51,825 nucleotides of DNA from Salinivirgaceae bacterium (lineage in GTDB: Bacteria; Bacteroidota; Bacteroidia; Bacteroidales; Salinivirgaceae): assembly GCA_028709085.1 (NCBI GenBank), contig JAQVXQ010000007.1, positions 1 to 51,825 of the forward strand, given 5' to 3'. Under the pieces are notes generated by a model. That model saw only the letters and a list, made by a program, of their open reading frames with translations. It searched no databases and had not been told where the DNA came from. Shown one piece after another: positions 17,223 to 25,866 of this stretch (position 1 is the stretch's first letter; each line of letters begins with the position of its first letter). Position numbers and translations under genes: made by a program.

Positions 17223-17888
17223 CTAAGTATTTAAATAGCGCATGAGCGAATTATAATTGTCTTGAATAATTTCCTTCATGGTATCATGTTCTTCAAATGT
17301 GGCTTTTATGTCATACTCATATCGCTCAAAGGTTCGGATTATTGAGGTGAGTTCCGTCGTATTTAACTTAAGCGTGACGGACAGGAGTGTGGTTTCGGGT
17401 TTTGGAGAAACATACATGCTCAATATTTTACCTCCGTTGCTCTCTACAATTTGTGCAATTTGGCTGAGCGAATAATCATTTACATGTACTTCAATAACAA
17501 TTAATCCACCCTTCGATTCGGTATTGATTAACTTAGAAAAGCAGGAAACTAGGGTTGGCAGTACAATTAATCCCAAATATTTTTTATCGTCATCAATCAC
17601 GGCCACGGATGTTAATGAATAATTATCACATAAATTTATGATGTCGAAAATATGGCGGTGGCTTGTTACGTAATAATTTTCAATGCGATCCGCAATGGTT
17701 TCAATGGATTCATTGAATATTCCAGAATCATAAATGGTGTCGTCGGAGATTATTCCAATAAAATGACCGTCCTTTACCACGGGAAGGTGCGATAGTCGGA
17801 ACACTTCCATCCAATTTAGGGCTTTATAAGCACTATCCGTTAATTTAAGCGCAGGAACAACGTCCGACATCATTTCATGTGCTAACAT
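17223..17888 (-). CDS. CBS-domain protein
   Basis: 221-residue cytosolic protein with a pair of CBS motifs over about residues 1-125: first LAHEMMSDVVPALKLTDSAYKALNWM with LPVVKDGHFIGIIS, second HRHIFDIINLCDNYSLTSVAVIDDDKKYLGLI. CBS pairs usually bind adenine nucleotides. The C-terminal 90 residues (GLIVIEVHVNDYSLSQIAQIVESNGGKIL and on) look like an ACT-type ligand-binding domain. The gene is first of the long minus-strand envelope cluster and divergent from pdxJ. It is conserved beside nadK in Bacteroidota, but its function is not established to my knowledge. A good promoter match lies 80-110 bases upstream. Confidence 0.85.
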   Translation of the reverse strand: MLAHEMMSDVVPALKLTDSAYKALNWMEVFRLSHLPVVKDGHFIGIISDDTIYDSGIFNESIETIADRIENYYVTSHRHIFDIINLCDNYSLTSVAVIDDDKKYLGLIVLPTLVSCFSKLINTESKGGLIVIEVHVNDYSLSQIAQIVESNGGKILSMYVSPKPETTLLSVTLKLNTTELTSIIRTFERYEYDIKATFEEHDTMKEIIQDNYNSLMRYLNT

Positions 17889-17890
17889 AA

Positions 17891-17922
17891 TTTTCTGTTA
17901 ATGTAATAAAAGATTAAATTTG
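17891..17922 (+). promoter_or_regulatory. Possible promoter for pdxJ
   Basis: TAAATTTG at 17915-17922 is a perfect TAnnTTTG box; TTTTCTG at 17891 is a weak -33 element at 20 bases. The leader to the pdxJ ATG at 18025 would be about 95 bases. Confidence 0.3.
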
Positions 17923-17968
17923 CCATGTCAATTTTAAAAGTTTGTTTGAGTTGTATTTTCACCCATTA

Positions 17969-18000
17969 CAAAAGTACGATACAAATGACTATGATGCAAA
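17969..18000 (-). promoter_or_regulatory. Promoter of the CBS-nadK-bamA cluster
   Basis: On the minus strand TTTG (complement of CAAA at 17997-18000) and TACTTTTG (complement of CAAAAGTA at 17969-17976) are spaced by 20 bases, a full match to the Bacteroidota TTTG/TAnnTTTG consensus. The implied leader is about 75 bases. This is the clearest promoter match in the window. Confidence 0.55.
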
Positions 18001-18024
18001 ATTAATTATATACAATATTAAATT

Positions 18025-18738
18025 ATGACAAAATTAAGTGTAAATATTAATAAGATTGCCACCATTAGAAATGCTAGAGGGGGCGATATTCCAAATGTTT
18101 TGGAAACGGCAATGAATTGCGAATTGTTTGGAGCACAGGGCATTACTGTACATCCACGACCCGATGGACGGCACATACGATACAGCGATGTGTATGCAAT
18201 TAGACCAAAAATAACAACCGAATTTAATATTGAAGGATATCCTTCGGAGTCGTTTCTTTCGTTGGTGAAAGAGGTTAAACCTCATCAAGTTACCCTAGTT
18301 CCGGATCCGCCCGAGGCTTTGACCTCCAATGCCGGATGGGATACGGTAAAACATGCCGATTTTCTTAAACGTGTGATCTCTGAACTGAAAGAGCAAGGAA
18401 TCCGTACCAGTATTTTTGTGGATACCAATGAGAAAAATATAATTCATGCCAAAGAAACCGGAACCGACCGCATTGAATTGTACACAGAACCCTATGCTAT
18501 TATGTATCCAGAAAATCAATACGAGGCTGTTCGTCCCTTTGTTTTGGCTGCCGAGATTGCGGTTAGCTTGGGTTTGGGTGTTAATGCGGGACATGATTTA
18601 AGTCTCGAAAACCTAACCTATTTTGCGAAACAGGTTCCCGGCTTACTCGAAGTTTCCATTGGACATGCGTTAATTTCGGATGCTCTCTATTATGGACTGG
18701 AAAACACAATACAGATGTATTTGGGTACGTTGAAATAA
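18025..18738 (+). CDS. pdxJ: Pyridoxine 5'-phosphate synthase
   Basis: Forms pyridoxine 5'-phosphate from 1-deoxyxylulose 5-phosphate and 3-amino-2-oxopropyl phosphate, the last step of de novo vitamin B6 synthesis. 237 residues, typical. Family motifs: [20 protein letters not shown] at the N terminus, [13 protein letters not shown] with the catalytic-site residues, [46 protein letters not shown] and [19 protein letters not shown]. It is divergent from the CBS gene and followed 24 bases later by an alpha/beta hydrolase, likely one transcript. The product PLP is needed by the alanine racemase in this window. Confidence 0.97.
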   Translation: MTKLSVNINKIATIRNARGGDIPNVLETAMNCELFGAQGITVHPRPDGRHIRYSDVYAIRPKITTEFNIEGYPSESFLSLVKEVKPHQVTLVPDPPEALTSNAGWDTVKHADFLKRVISELKEQGIRTSIFVDTNEKNIIHAKETGTDRIELYTEPYAIMYPENQYEAVRPFVLAAEIAVSLGLGVNAGHDLSLENLTYFAKQVPGLLEVSIGHALISDALYYGLENTIQMYLGTLK

Positions 18739-18762
18739 CGTTATTCACAATATTTACTTTCA

Positions 18763-19557
18763 ATGATAAACTTAAATTACAAAGAGGTTGGCGAAGGATA
18801 TCCATTTATTATATTGCATGGATTGTATGGGATGTCAGATAATTGGATATCGTTCGCACAGCAAATTTCAGCAACCTATAAAGTGTATCTTCTCGATTTG
18901 CGTAACCATGGCCAATCCGATCATGACGCAAGTCATACGTACGCCGACATGGTTGGTGATTTGTTGGAGTTCATGGATTCACACGAGATAGAGAGAGCAA
19001 TTATTTTAGGCCATTCAATGGGCGGAAAGGTTGCCATGAAATTTGCCATGGAATATCCGGAGCGATTATCGGCACTTATTATTGCAGATATTGCCCCCAT
19101 TGATTATCAACTTTCTGGCGACTCTTCACAAATTGATAAACATCGAACTATAATCGATTCTATGTTAGCCCTTCCCATTGAAACGATTGCGAGTAGAAAA
19201 GAGGCAGAAATTTTTCTTATTGAACGACTTGGAGGGTCAAGAACTGTTCAATTCTTATTGAAAAACATTAAGCGTACAGGAAAAGGTTATCGGTGGAGAA
19301 TCAACTTGTTGGTATTGAGGGAGTTCTTATCTGAAATTGCGGGAGGTTTAGATGTGGAATCCTACAATTCAATAACTTCGTTTCCAGTGTTGCTAATTCG
19401 TGGAGCCAAAAGCGATTACGTGCAAAAAGAGGGCAAAGTGGCATTGAAACGTATGTTTCCAATGATAAAGTTTGTAACCATTGAAAATGCGGGACATTGG
19501 TTGCATGCCGATCAACCCGAAATTTTTGTAGATTCCATTAAAAAGTTTTTGGATTAA
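18763..19557 (+). CDS. Alpha/beta hydrolase, YbfF-like esterase
   Basis: 264-residue cytosolic alpha/beta-hydrolase. The oxyanion-hole region PFIILHGLYGMSDNW, the line VYLLDLRNHGQSDHD, the nucleophile elbow ILGHSMGGKVAMKFA (catalytic Ser), the acid near LLIRGAKSDYV and the His in IENAGHWLHADQP give a complete triad. The spacing and the HGLYG/RNHGQSDH pair are typical of the YbfF group of acyl-CoA or short-chain ester hydrolases; substrate is unknown. It follows pdxJ by 24 bases. A bidirectional terminator lies right after its stop, shared with the convergent zinc-ribbon gene. Confidence 0.9.
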   Translation: MINLNYKEVGEGYPFIILHGLYGMSDNWISFAQQISATYKVYLLDLRNHGQSDHDASHTYADMVGDLLEFMDSHEIERAIILGHSMGGKVAMKFAMEYPERLSALIIADIAPIDYQLSGDSSQIDKHRTIIDSMLALPIETIASRKEAEIFLIERLGGSRTVQFLLKNIKRTGKGYRWRINLLVLREFLSEIAGGLDVESYNSITSFPVLLIRGAKSDYVQKEGKVALKRMFPMIKFVTIENAGHWLHADQPEIFVDSIKKFLD

Positions 19558-19590
19558 AAAAGGCTCTCTTTTCAGAAAGCCTTTTAAATT
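19556..19590. terminator. Bidirectional terminator between convergent genes
   Basis: Stem AAAAGGCTcTC (19558-19568) with GAaAGCCTTTT (19575-19585), one mismatch, 6-base loop, flanked by A-rich and T-rich sequence on the two sides. It sits between the hydrolase stop and the zinc-ribbon protein stop and can serve both. Confidence 0.6.
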
Positions 19591-19592
19591 TT

Positions 19593-20366
19593 TTATAATG
19601 TGTCAGCCACCTCTTGTGCTGTTTCTGGATCAATAAGAACCCGCCCACAATATTCACAATCGATTATTTTTTTGTGGTGACGAATGTCAACCATTCTTTG
19701 AGGAGGAATGGCGTTGAAACAACCTCCGCAAGAATCTCGGTCGAAAGTAACAACTGCAAGTCTGTTTCTAACATTGTTTTGTATCCGCGTGTATGCGTTT
19801 AAAAGTCGTTCTTCAATAATTTCGGTAACCTCTGACCTAACTTTTTTAATACGCTCTTCTTCTACTTTTGTCTCTGCAATAATTGAGTCTAGTTCGGCTT
19901 GTTTATGATCTAAATCGGCTCTTTTTTCGCTAGTAATACCTTCTGTTTTTTCAAGAGCAGCTTGATTTTGGTTAATCATTCCCGTAAATTCTCGAATTCT
20001 TTTCTCGCTCAATTCAATCTCTAGATGTTGATACTCAATCTCTTTTGCAATGGATTCAAATTCACGATTGTTGCGAACGGTCATTTGTTGCTCTTCGTAT
20101 TTTTTGATCATGGACTGAGAGTTAAGAATCTCCGTTTTCTTCATCAAGATTTCATTGTCCAGCTCTTTGATCTCATTTTTAATTTTGTTGATACGTGTAT
20201 CGAGTCCAGCAATTTCATCTTCAAGATCTTGAACCTCTAAGGGGAGTTCACCGCGAAGAGTCTCTATTTTGTGAATCTCTATATCAATACATTGCAATTT
20301 GTATAAAGCTCTTAGCTTCTCCAAAACCGTATTTACGGTCGACGTTTTTTTATCGCTAGTAGTCAT
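19593..20366 (-). CDS. Coiled-coil protein with C4 zinc ribbon
   Basis: 257-residue cytosolic protein of the COG1579 type. Residues about 30-185 are a long coiled coil (VQDLEDEIAGLDTRINKIK, then QQMTVRNNREFESIAKEIEY). The C terminus has a zinc ribbon with two CxxC pairs: SCGGCFNAIPP and DCEYCGRVL. The molecular function is not established; relatives are proposed nucleic-acid-binding or envelope-associated proteins. It starts 5 bases downstream of the Nif3-like gene, a pairing common in Bacteroidota, so the two are likely co-translated. Confidence 0.88.
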   Translation of the reverse strand: MTTSDKKTSTVNTVLEKLRALYKLQCIDIEIHKIETLRGELPLEVQDLEDEIAGLDTRINKIKNEIKELDNEILMKKTEILNSQSMIKKYEEQQMTVRNNREFESIAKEIEYQHLEIELSEKRIREFTGMINQNQAALEKTEGITSEKRADLDHKQAELDSIIAETKVEEERIKKVRSEVTEIIEERLLNAYTRIQNNVRNRLAVVTFDRDSCGGCFNAIPPQRMVDIRHHKKIIDCEYCGRVLIDPETAQEVADTL

Positions 20367-20371
20367 AAATT

Positions 20372-21469
20372 TTATAAATAGTTAATAGGGTTCAAATTTG
20401 TTTTTGAAATGCAGACGGCAAAGTTAGGGAATTTTTTTGTAAGAATATCGTAAAATATATTCATTGCTATTTTTTCGCTTTCATAATGCCCAATATCCAC
20501 TAAAAAAAGATCCTTTTCGTGATCAACAAAAGTATGGTGTTTAAGATCTCCGGTTATTAGCGCATCGGCTCCTTGCCTTATTGCTGAACCAATAGCCGAG
20601 GTTCCACTACCACCCACAATAGCTACTTTTCCAATTTCCCGACCCAATCCTTTTGTGCAAGCAATTGTTTCTATATTTAATTTGTCGCGTAGATATGTAA
20701 CCAACGTTTTTTCGTCCATTATATAAGGTAAATCGCCAATACGTCCTAAACCTACATTTTCCAACTCGTTATGCAGTGGATAAAGGTCATAGGCGACCTC
20801 TTCGTAAGGATGCGCTTTTTTCATCTCCTCAATAGTCTTGTGAACATTGCGTTGTTCAACAATGGTTTCAATTCTAATTTCGGGTTCAAAGTGCAATTTG
20901 CCCGGAGTGCCCACAAATGGGTTTGTATCCTCTTGTCCCAAAAAGGTTCCTGTTCCGTTTATATTAAAACTACAAGAACTGTAGTTTCCAATATCTCCGG
21001 CAGAGGCTGAAAACATTGCAGAACGTACCTTTTCAGCATATTCATCGGGAACAAAAGTGGTAAGTTTATAGAGTTGTAATTGAAGGGGTTCGAGTACTTT
21101 TGTGTGCATTAGTCCAATTTTTTGAGCCAAATGGTAATTTAAACCTTCGGCAGCACTGTCAAAGTTGGTGTGTGCACAATAAAATGCAATGTTGTTTTGA
21201 ATTATTTTTTTTACTATTTGTCCAGTTTTATCGGAATCCACAATTCGTTTTAAACCCGAAAAAATCAAAGGGTGGTGGGCAATTATTAAATTTGCTTTCT
21301 CCTCGATAGCTTCATTTACCACTTCCATGGTACAATCAAGACATGTTATGGCTTTTTTTATGGGACTATTTGTATCGATTAAAAGTCCTGAATTATCCCA
21401 ACTTTCCTGATATTGAGGAGGGTATTTTGAATTTAGAAATGATATTATTTGATGTAACGAAAGCTCCAT
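20372..21469 (-). CDS. Nif3-like dinuclear metal-centre protein
   Basis: 365-residue member of the Nif3/YqfO (DUF34) family, which forms a hexameric toroid with two metals per subunit; related enzymes are sometimes annotated GTP cyclohydrolase 1 type 2, but the reaction is not settled. Metal-ligand motifs are visible in the first half (IIAHHPLIFSGLK, AHTNFDSAAEGLN) and the last part (LITGDLKHHTF, LVDIGHYESEKIA). The middle, about residues 130-235, is the PII-like insertion found in the longer form of the family (the stretch HPYEEVAYDLYPL is characteristic). It precedes the zinc-ribbon gene by 5 bases. Confidence 0.92.
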   Translation of the reverse strand: MELSLHQIISFLNSKYPPQYQESWDNSGLLIDTNSPIKKAITCLDCTMEVVNEAIEEKANLIIAHHPLIFSGLKRIVDSDKTGQIVKKIIQNNIAFYCAHTNFDSAAEGLNYHLAQKIGLMHTKVLEPLQLQLYKLTTFVPDEYAEKVRSAMFSASAGDIGNYSSCSFNINGTGTFLGQEDTNPFVGTPGKLHFEPEIRIETIVEQRNVHKTIEEMKKAHPYEEVAYDLYPLHNELENVGLGRIGDLPYIMDEKTLVTYLRDKLNIETIACTKGLGREIGKVAIVGGSGTSAIGSAIRQGADALITGDLKHHTFVDHEKDLFLVDIGHYESEKIAMNIFYDILTKKFPNFAVCISKTNLNPINYL

Positions 21470-21583
21470 ATCTTGTTTTTAGGTGAAGGTTTTAATGTGT
21501 GTTTTGCTATTGCTTTTGTGTGAATTATAGTGTATCTTATCGATTAAGTTTTAAAGATACGAAAACTATTAAGGAGTTACCAT

Positions 21584-23674
21584 ATGGTCTCGTTATTTTA
21601 CAGTTCGAAAATAGTGAAAATTTTGATTCTTTGCAAACGCTTTGTTTGGCATAACATATTTAATTGTCTTAAAATAGGTGTTGTATTATATTTGATGGTT
21701 TTTTCCTCTGAATTGATAGTTGCTCAAAACAATGATGTTCAAAAGTTTTCCCCGTCGATATTATTAAGCAGAGCCAATAAACCCAAAAACGATACATTAA
21801 CGGTGTGGATCTACTTTAAGGATAAAGAAGCGGTCGATAAAAACAGATCCGCTTTTAGCTTACCTCCCAACTCTTTGAAACGCAGATTAAAGGGGGTTCT
21901 TGAAAATCAAGGCATTATCATCCACGATTTGCCAGTTGTTGAAAATTACGTACATGCCATTGAGTCGCTGATTATTCGGAAGCGTGTGGAATCAAGATGG
22001 TTAAATGCCGTGTCAGTGGAGGCTTACGTCGGCAATATGGATGCGATTTCCGAATTTCCTTTTGTTCGCAAAATTGATCTCGTTAAAAGACTGAGAACTG
22101 AAATTGACGATCAGAAGCAAAAAAAACTAGATCATGATTGCAGAACCAGTCAAGAAAACATGCAAAATTATTCCTACGATTACGGTCAATCGTTCAATCA
22201 AAACCATACAATACGCATTCCAGAACTCCATAAAAAGGGACTCGATGGGTCAGGGGTTCTTATTTGCATGATGGATGCAGGTTTCAACAATTTATCGCAT
22301 CCCGCCATGGAAAACATTCATATCGTAGGGACATGGGATTTTGTTAACAACGATAGTGTGGTTTCGGATCAAATGGATCAAGGCAGTGGAAATCATGGGA
22401 CATTTACGTTGAGCGCAATGGCAGGATTTAACAACGGTTGTTTAATAGGACCCGCTTTTAACGCTAGTTTTGTATTAACAAAAACCGAAAATACCGAATC
22501 TGAAACCCCAGTGGAGGAGGATAATTGGGTGGCTGCCATGGAGTGGGCGGAGTATAATTTTGGTCCCGATATTACCTCAACATCATTGGGATATCGCTTT
22601 TTTGACGATGGAACGGGTTATAGTATCGACGAGTTGGATGGGAACACATCCGTAATAACCATTGCCGCCGATATAGCTGCCTCGCTGGGGATTATTGTTG
22701 TGAATTCAATGGGAAATAATGGACCAAACCCATCAACCATGAGTGTTCCGGCCGATGGCGATAGTGTATTGTCCGTGGGTGCGACTTTTGTAAATGGATT
22801 CGTGGCACAGTTTAGTTCCCGTGGACCTACTGGCGATGGTCGGATTAAACCGGATGTTGTTGCTCCTGGGGAATCGGTGTTTTGCGCATCTCCATTTGAC
22901 ATGGGGTATGTGCGGTTAGACGGAACGTCAATGTCTTGTCCGCTGGTTGCGGGAACAGCTGCTCTGCTGGTGCAAGCTTTTCCAAATGCCACAAATATGG
23001 AAATCATTACTGCCATCAAAGTAACTTCTCGAATGGCCCACAGTCCGAATAACGATGTTGGATGGGGATTAATAAATGGAATTGCCGCCTACCATTATTT
23101 GTCAGGCAAACCCCATATTATTCACCAACCCTTTAAAAATAGTTCCGATCTGTCTGGTCCATACGTTATACATTGTCAGGTGCTTTCCAAAGAACCATTG
23201 CTCGTGGGTTATCCTCATTTCTGGTATCGTCAGGGTGGCGGAAATTTCACTTTACTGTCAATGCGTCTCATCTCGGGAGATATTTATGAGGCTGAAATTA
23301 ATGGGGTTGGATTTGAGACTACCTATGACTATTACATATCGGCCTTAAATACCAACGGTTTACATTCAGTACCAGAAAATGCCCCCGATGAGTTCTTTTC
23401 TTTTTATACTTTTCTCTCCTCAACACACGAAGAGTTGAGTATCTCTCGCATGTTGGTTTATCCAAATCCAGGAAAAGATATCATTTATATTCAGTATAAT
23501 GGTGTTGAACTTATTGACGAACTTCGCATATATGCCATGGATGGCCGATGCAGTTTAATTCTTAAGAATCCTCAATTCTCTACTAATGTTGATATATCAA
23601 ACTACAATTCAGGCCTCTATATGGTGGTAGCTAGAGTGGGAAAGAAGGTGATTCAAAAGCATTTTGTTAAATAG
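21584..23674 (+). CDS. Subtilisin-like S8 peptidase with T9SS sorting domain
   Basis: 696-residue secreted serine protease. The N terminus has a hydrophobic signal around residues 28-47 ending VAQ. The subtilase triad is complete: D231 in ICMMDAGFN, H271 in NHGTFTLSAM, and S449 in LDGTSMSCPLVAGTAALL, with N378 of SMGNNG in the oxyanion position. Residues 50-175 are probably the propeptide. After the catalytic domain comes an immunoglobulin-like region, then a type A T9SS C-terminal domain (from about residue 625: MLVYPNPGKDIIYIQ, LRIYAMDGR, YNSGLYMVVA, KKVIQKHFVK). It would therefore be exported through the T9SS and anchored or released at the surface. The long pre-signal N region makes the exact start uncertain. 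Confidence 0.93.
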   Translation: MVSLFYSSKIVKILILCKRFVWHNIFNCLKIGVVLYLMVFSSELIVAQNNDVQKFSPSILLSRANKPKNDTLTVWIYFKDKEAVDKNRSAFSLPPNSLKRRLKGVLENQGIIIHDLPVVENYVHAIESLIIRKRVESRWLNAVSVEAYVGNMDAISEFPFVRKIDLVKRLRTEIDDQKQKKLDHDCRTSQENMQNYSYDYGQSFNQNHTIRIPELHKKGLDGSGVLICMMDAGFNNLSHPAMENIHIVGTWDFVNNDSVVSDQMDQGSGNHGTFTLSAMAGFNNGCLIGPAFNASFVLTKTENTESETPVEEDNWVAAMEWAEYNFGPDITSTSLGYRFFDDGTGYSIDELDGNTSVITIAADIAASLGIIVVNSMGNNGPNPSTMSVPADGDSVLSVGATFVNGFVAQFSSRGPTGDGRIKPDVVAPGESVFCASPFDMGYVRLDGTSMSCPLVAGTAALLVQAFPNATNMEIITAIKVTSRMAHSPNNDVGWGLINGIAAYHYLSGKPHIIHQPFKNSSDLSGPYVIHCQVLSKEPLLVGYPHFWYRQGGGNFTLLSMRLISGDIYEAEINGVGFETTYDYYISALNTNGLHSVPENAPDEFFSFYTFLSSTHEELSISRMLVYPNPGKDIIYIQYNGVELIDELRIYAMDGRCSLILKNPQFSTNVDISNYNSGLYMVVARVGKKVIQKHFVK

Positions 23675-23868
23675 TAACTGAAACCCTATTTTCGATGCTC
23701 AAAAAAAATAATTTCGTTTTTATTGTTTTTTTTTAGTAATTTTAGATTTTTCCCGAGATTTATTGTAATATTGCACTATAATTCCCAAGAGGGGATATAA
23801 GAACTCTCTCGTTCCCCTTTCCTATAAAAACAAAATTCAAATAATTACATATTTCAAACATATCTCAC

Positions 23869-25707
23869 ATGTATGATATTTTAGAGCTGAACAAAAAGAT
23901 TGTTTCAGAGTTAAAGGAGATTGCCATTGAACTTGGAATCCGAAAATTAGAAAATCTTCGTAAACAAGATCTCATTTATAAAATCTTAGATCAACAAGCT
24001 ATAAAGGCATCGGAAAAGGCAGTTAAGAAACCTACTATTGCCGAGGATAAAAAACAAGAAAGGCGTCCCAGGATTGCACGAGCTACCAATGATCGTTCTA
24101 AAGAACCTTTAAATAGACAATTTAAGAAAGAGCCCGTTGAAAAAGAGCCTGTAGTAAAAAAAGTTGAAGAAAAAGCAGAACCGGTAAAAGTAGAGTTGGT
24201 AAAAGCAGCTCCTGTAAAAGTAGCACCTGCAAACGCAGAACCAACAAAAACGGAAACCATAGTAAAGGAAACTAAAGTACCCGAACTTGCTAAGAAAACA
24301 CCCGTTCTAACAAGGCCTGCAAAGGCAAAGCCAATAATCCCAGTTGAGAAAAGGACTCCCATTGCCGAGCCGAAAATAGTTCGGGACGAGATCATGGAAT
24401 TAGAAAACAACAACGGTTTGGAGACCGATGAAGTATTGGGAATCCAGGAGACTTCCATAGATCAAGGAAACTCAATACAAGAATCAAATACAGTACAGAA
24501 TGAAAATGGTGCGGTAAAAGAACCCGCCCAATTAGCGAATCAGAATAATGATCGCCGTTATCAAAAACCCGACAAACGATATGAATTTGAGGCTATTATA
24601 TCGGCAATGGGTGTTTTGGAAATTATGCAAGAGGGCTATGGATTTTTACGATCCTCGGATTACAACTACTTTAATAGTCCCGACGATATTTATGTTAGCC
24701 AATCACAAATTAAGCTATTTGGACTTAAAACAGGCGACACCGTTGAAGGATCAATACGTCCACCAAAAGAGGGCGAAAAATATTTTCCATTAATCAAAGT
24801 GGAGAAAATTAATGGCCGAAGACCCGAATTTGTGCGCGATCGCGTGCCATTTGACTTCTTAACCCCACTTTTCCCATACGAAAAATTTGATCTTACTAAC
24901 CATCGCGAATCCTCATTGTCAACCCGAATTGTGGATATGTTTGCACCCATTGGAAAAGGTCAACGTGGATTAATTGTAGCTCAACCTAAAACAGGTAAAA
25001 CGGTACTACTTAAAGAGATCGCAAATGCAATAGCCGCCAATCATCCCGAAGTATATTTGTTGATTTTATTGATCGATGAGCGTCCCGAAGAGGTTACCGA
25101 TATGGCCAGAAGCGTGCGTGGCGAAGTAATTAGCTCCACCTTTGACGAACCAGCCGAAAGACATGTGCGAGTAGCAAACATTGTACTTGAAAAGGCAAAA
25201 CGCCTTGTGGAGTGTGGTCACGATGTTGTTATCCTACTCGACTCAATTACGCGTTTAGCACGTGCCTATAATACGGTATCTCCAGCATCAGGAAAAGTTC
25301 TTTCCGGAGGTGTTGATGCCAATGCACTTCATAAACCAAAACGGTTCTTTGGAGCTGCTCGAAAAATCGAAAATGGAGGGTCACTAACCATATTGGCAAC
25401 CGCATTAACCGAAACAGGATCAAAAATGGACGATGTGATTTTTGAGGAATTTAAAGGAACTGGAAATATGGAACTGCAATTAGACCGCAAATTGTCGAAT
25501 CGTAGAATTTACCCATCCGTTGATATCCTCTCTTCAAGTACGCGTCGTGAAGATCTATTGTTGTCGAAAGAGACATTGAGTCGTACATGGATCTTGCGAA
25601 ATTATCTTGCCGATATGAATAGTGTTGAGGCAATGGAGTTTATGCGCCAACGATTACCTCAAACTAGCTCAAACGAAGAGTTCTTGTTAACCATGAGTAG
25701 AGAGTAA
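23869..25707 (+). CDS. rho: Transcription termination factor Rho with long N-terminal insert
   Basis: Hexameric RNA-dependent ATPase that ends transcription. 612 residues, about 190 more than E. coli Rho. Order: helical Rho N-domain (about 1-45: [19 protein letters not shown]), a low-complexity insert rich in K, E, P, V and A (about 46-235, with repeats such as PVKV and PAK), the cold-shock-like RNA-binding domain (about 237-315: [15 protein letters not shown]), and the ATPase core with Walker [11 protein letters not shown] at about residue 370, Walker [16 protein letters not shown], and the Q-/R-loop region [20 protein letters not shown]. Disordered inserts are known in Bacteroidota Rho; in Bacteroides thetaiotaomicron one drives phase separation. 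A terminator follows. Confidence 0.96.
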   Translation: MYDILELNKKIVSELKEIAIELGIRKLENLRKQDLIYKILDQQAIKASEKAVKKPTIAEDKKQERRPRIARATNDRSKEPLNRQFKKEPVEKEPVVKKVEEKAEPVKVELVKAAPVKVAPANAEPTKTETIVKETKVPELAKKTPVLTRPAKAKPIIPVEKRTPIAEPKIVRDEIMELENNNGLETDEVLGIQETSIDQGNSIQESNTVQNENGAVKEPAQLANQNNDRRYQKPDKRYEFEAIISAMGVLEIMQEGYGFLRSSDYNYFNSPDDIYVSQSQIKLFGLKTGDTVEGSIRPPKEGEKYFPLIKVEKINGRRPEFVRDRVPFDFLTPLFPYEKFDLTNHRESSLSTRIVDMFAPIGKGQRGLIVAQPKTGKTVLLKEIANAIAANHPEVYLLILLIDERPEEVTDMARSVRGEVISSTFDEPAERHVRVANIVLEKAKRLVECGHDVVILLDSITRLARAYNTVSPASGKVLSGGVDANALHKPKRFFGAARKIENGGSLTILATALTETGSKMDDVIFEEFKGTGNMELQLDRKLSNRRIYPSVDILSSSTRREDLLLSKETLSRTWILRNYLADMNSVEAMEFMRQRLPQTSSNEEFLLTMSRE

Positions 25708-25725
25708 AATCAAAGCTATAATATA

Positions 25726-25766
25726 AAAAAGGCTTGTTGTTTTTATTACAGCAAGCCTTTTTCTTT
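25726..25766 (+). terminator. Intrinsic terminator after rho
   Basis: 15-bp stem with one G-U pair: aaaaaggcttgttgt (25726-25740) with acagcaagccttttt (25748-25762), 7-base loop ttttatt, then T-rich sequence, starting 19 bases after the rho stop. Confidence 0.85.
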
Positions 25767-25824
25767 TGGAATCGACGACCAGTACGTCTTTATACTTAGC
25801 TGCATAAGCGTATTTATTTTACAA

Positions 25825-25840
25825 TAGTTTTGTAAATTTG
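25825..25840 (+). promoter_or_regulatory. Two overlapping -7 boxes before the PiT permease
   Basis: TAGTTTTG (25825-25832) is followed directly by TAAATTTG (25833-25840); both are perfect TAnnTTTG matches, 27-42 bases before the ATG at 25867. No clear -33 TTTG was found, only T-rich sequence near 25811. Confidence 0.4.
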
Positions 25841-25866
25841 TAAGGTTGAGACTTTAAAAATTTAAT

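Noticed and set aside
22618..23019. Minus-strand frame of 133 codons in the subtilase gene
   Set aside because: Antisense of the catalytic domain around the Ser triad residue; no independent support.
23991..24458. Minus-strand frame of 155 codons opposite the Rho insert, with Ser/Thr/Gly-rich repeats
   Set aside because: The repetitive look is the antisense of the K/E/P/A-rich Rho insert; no signal peptide, and it lies inside a secure gene.
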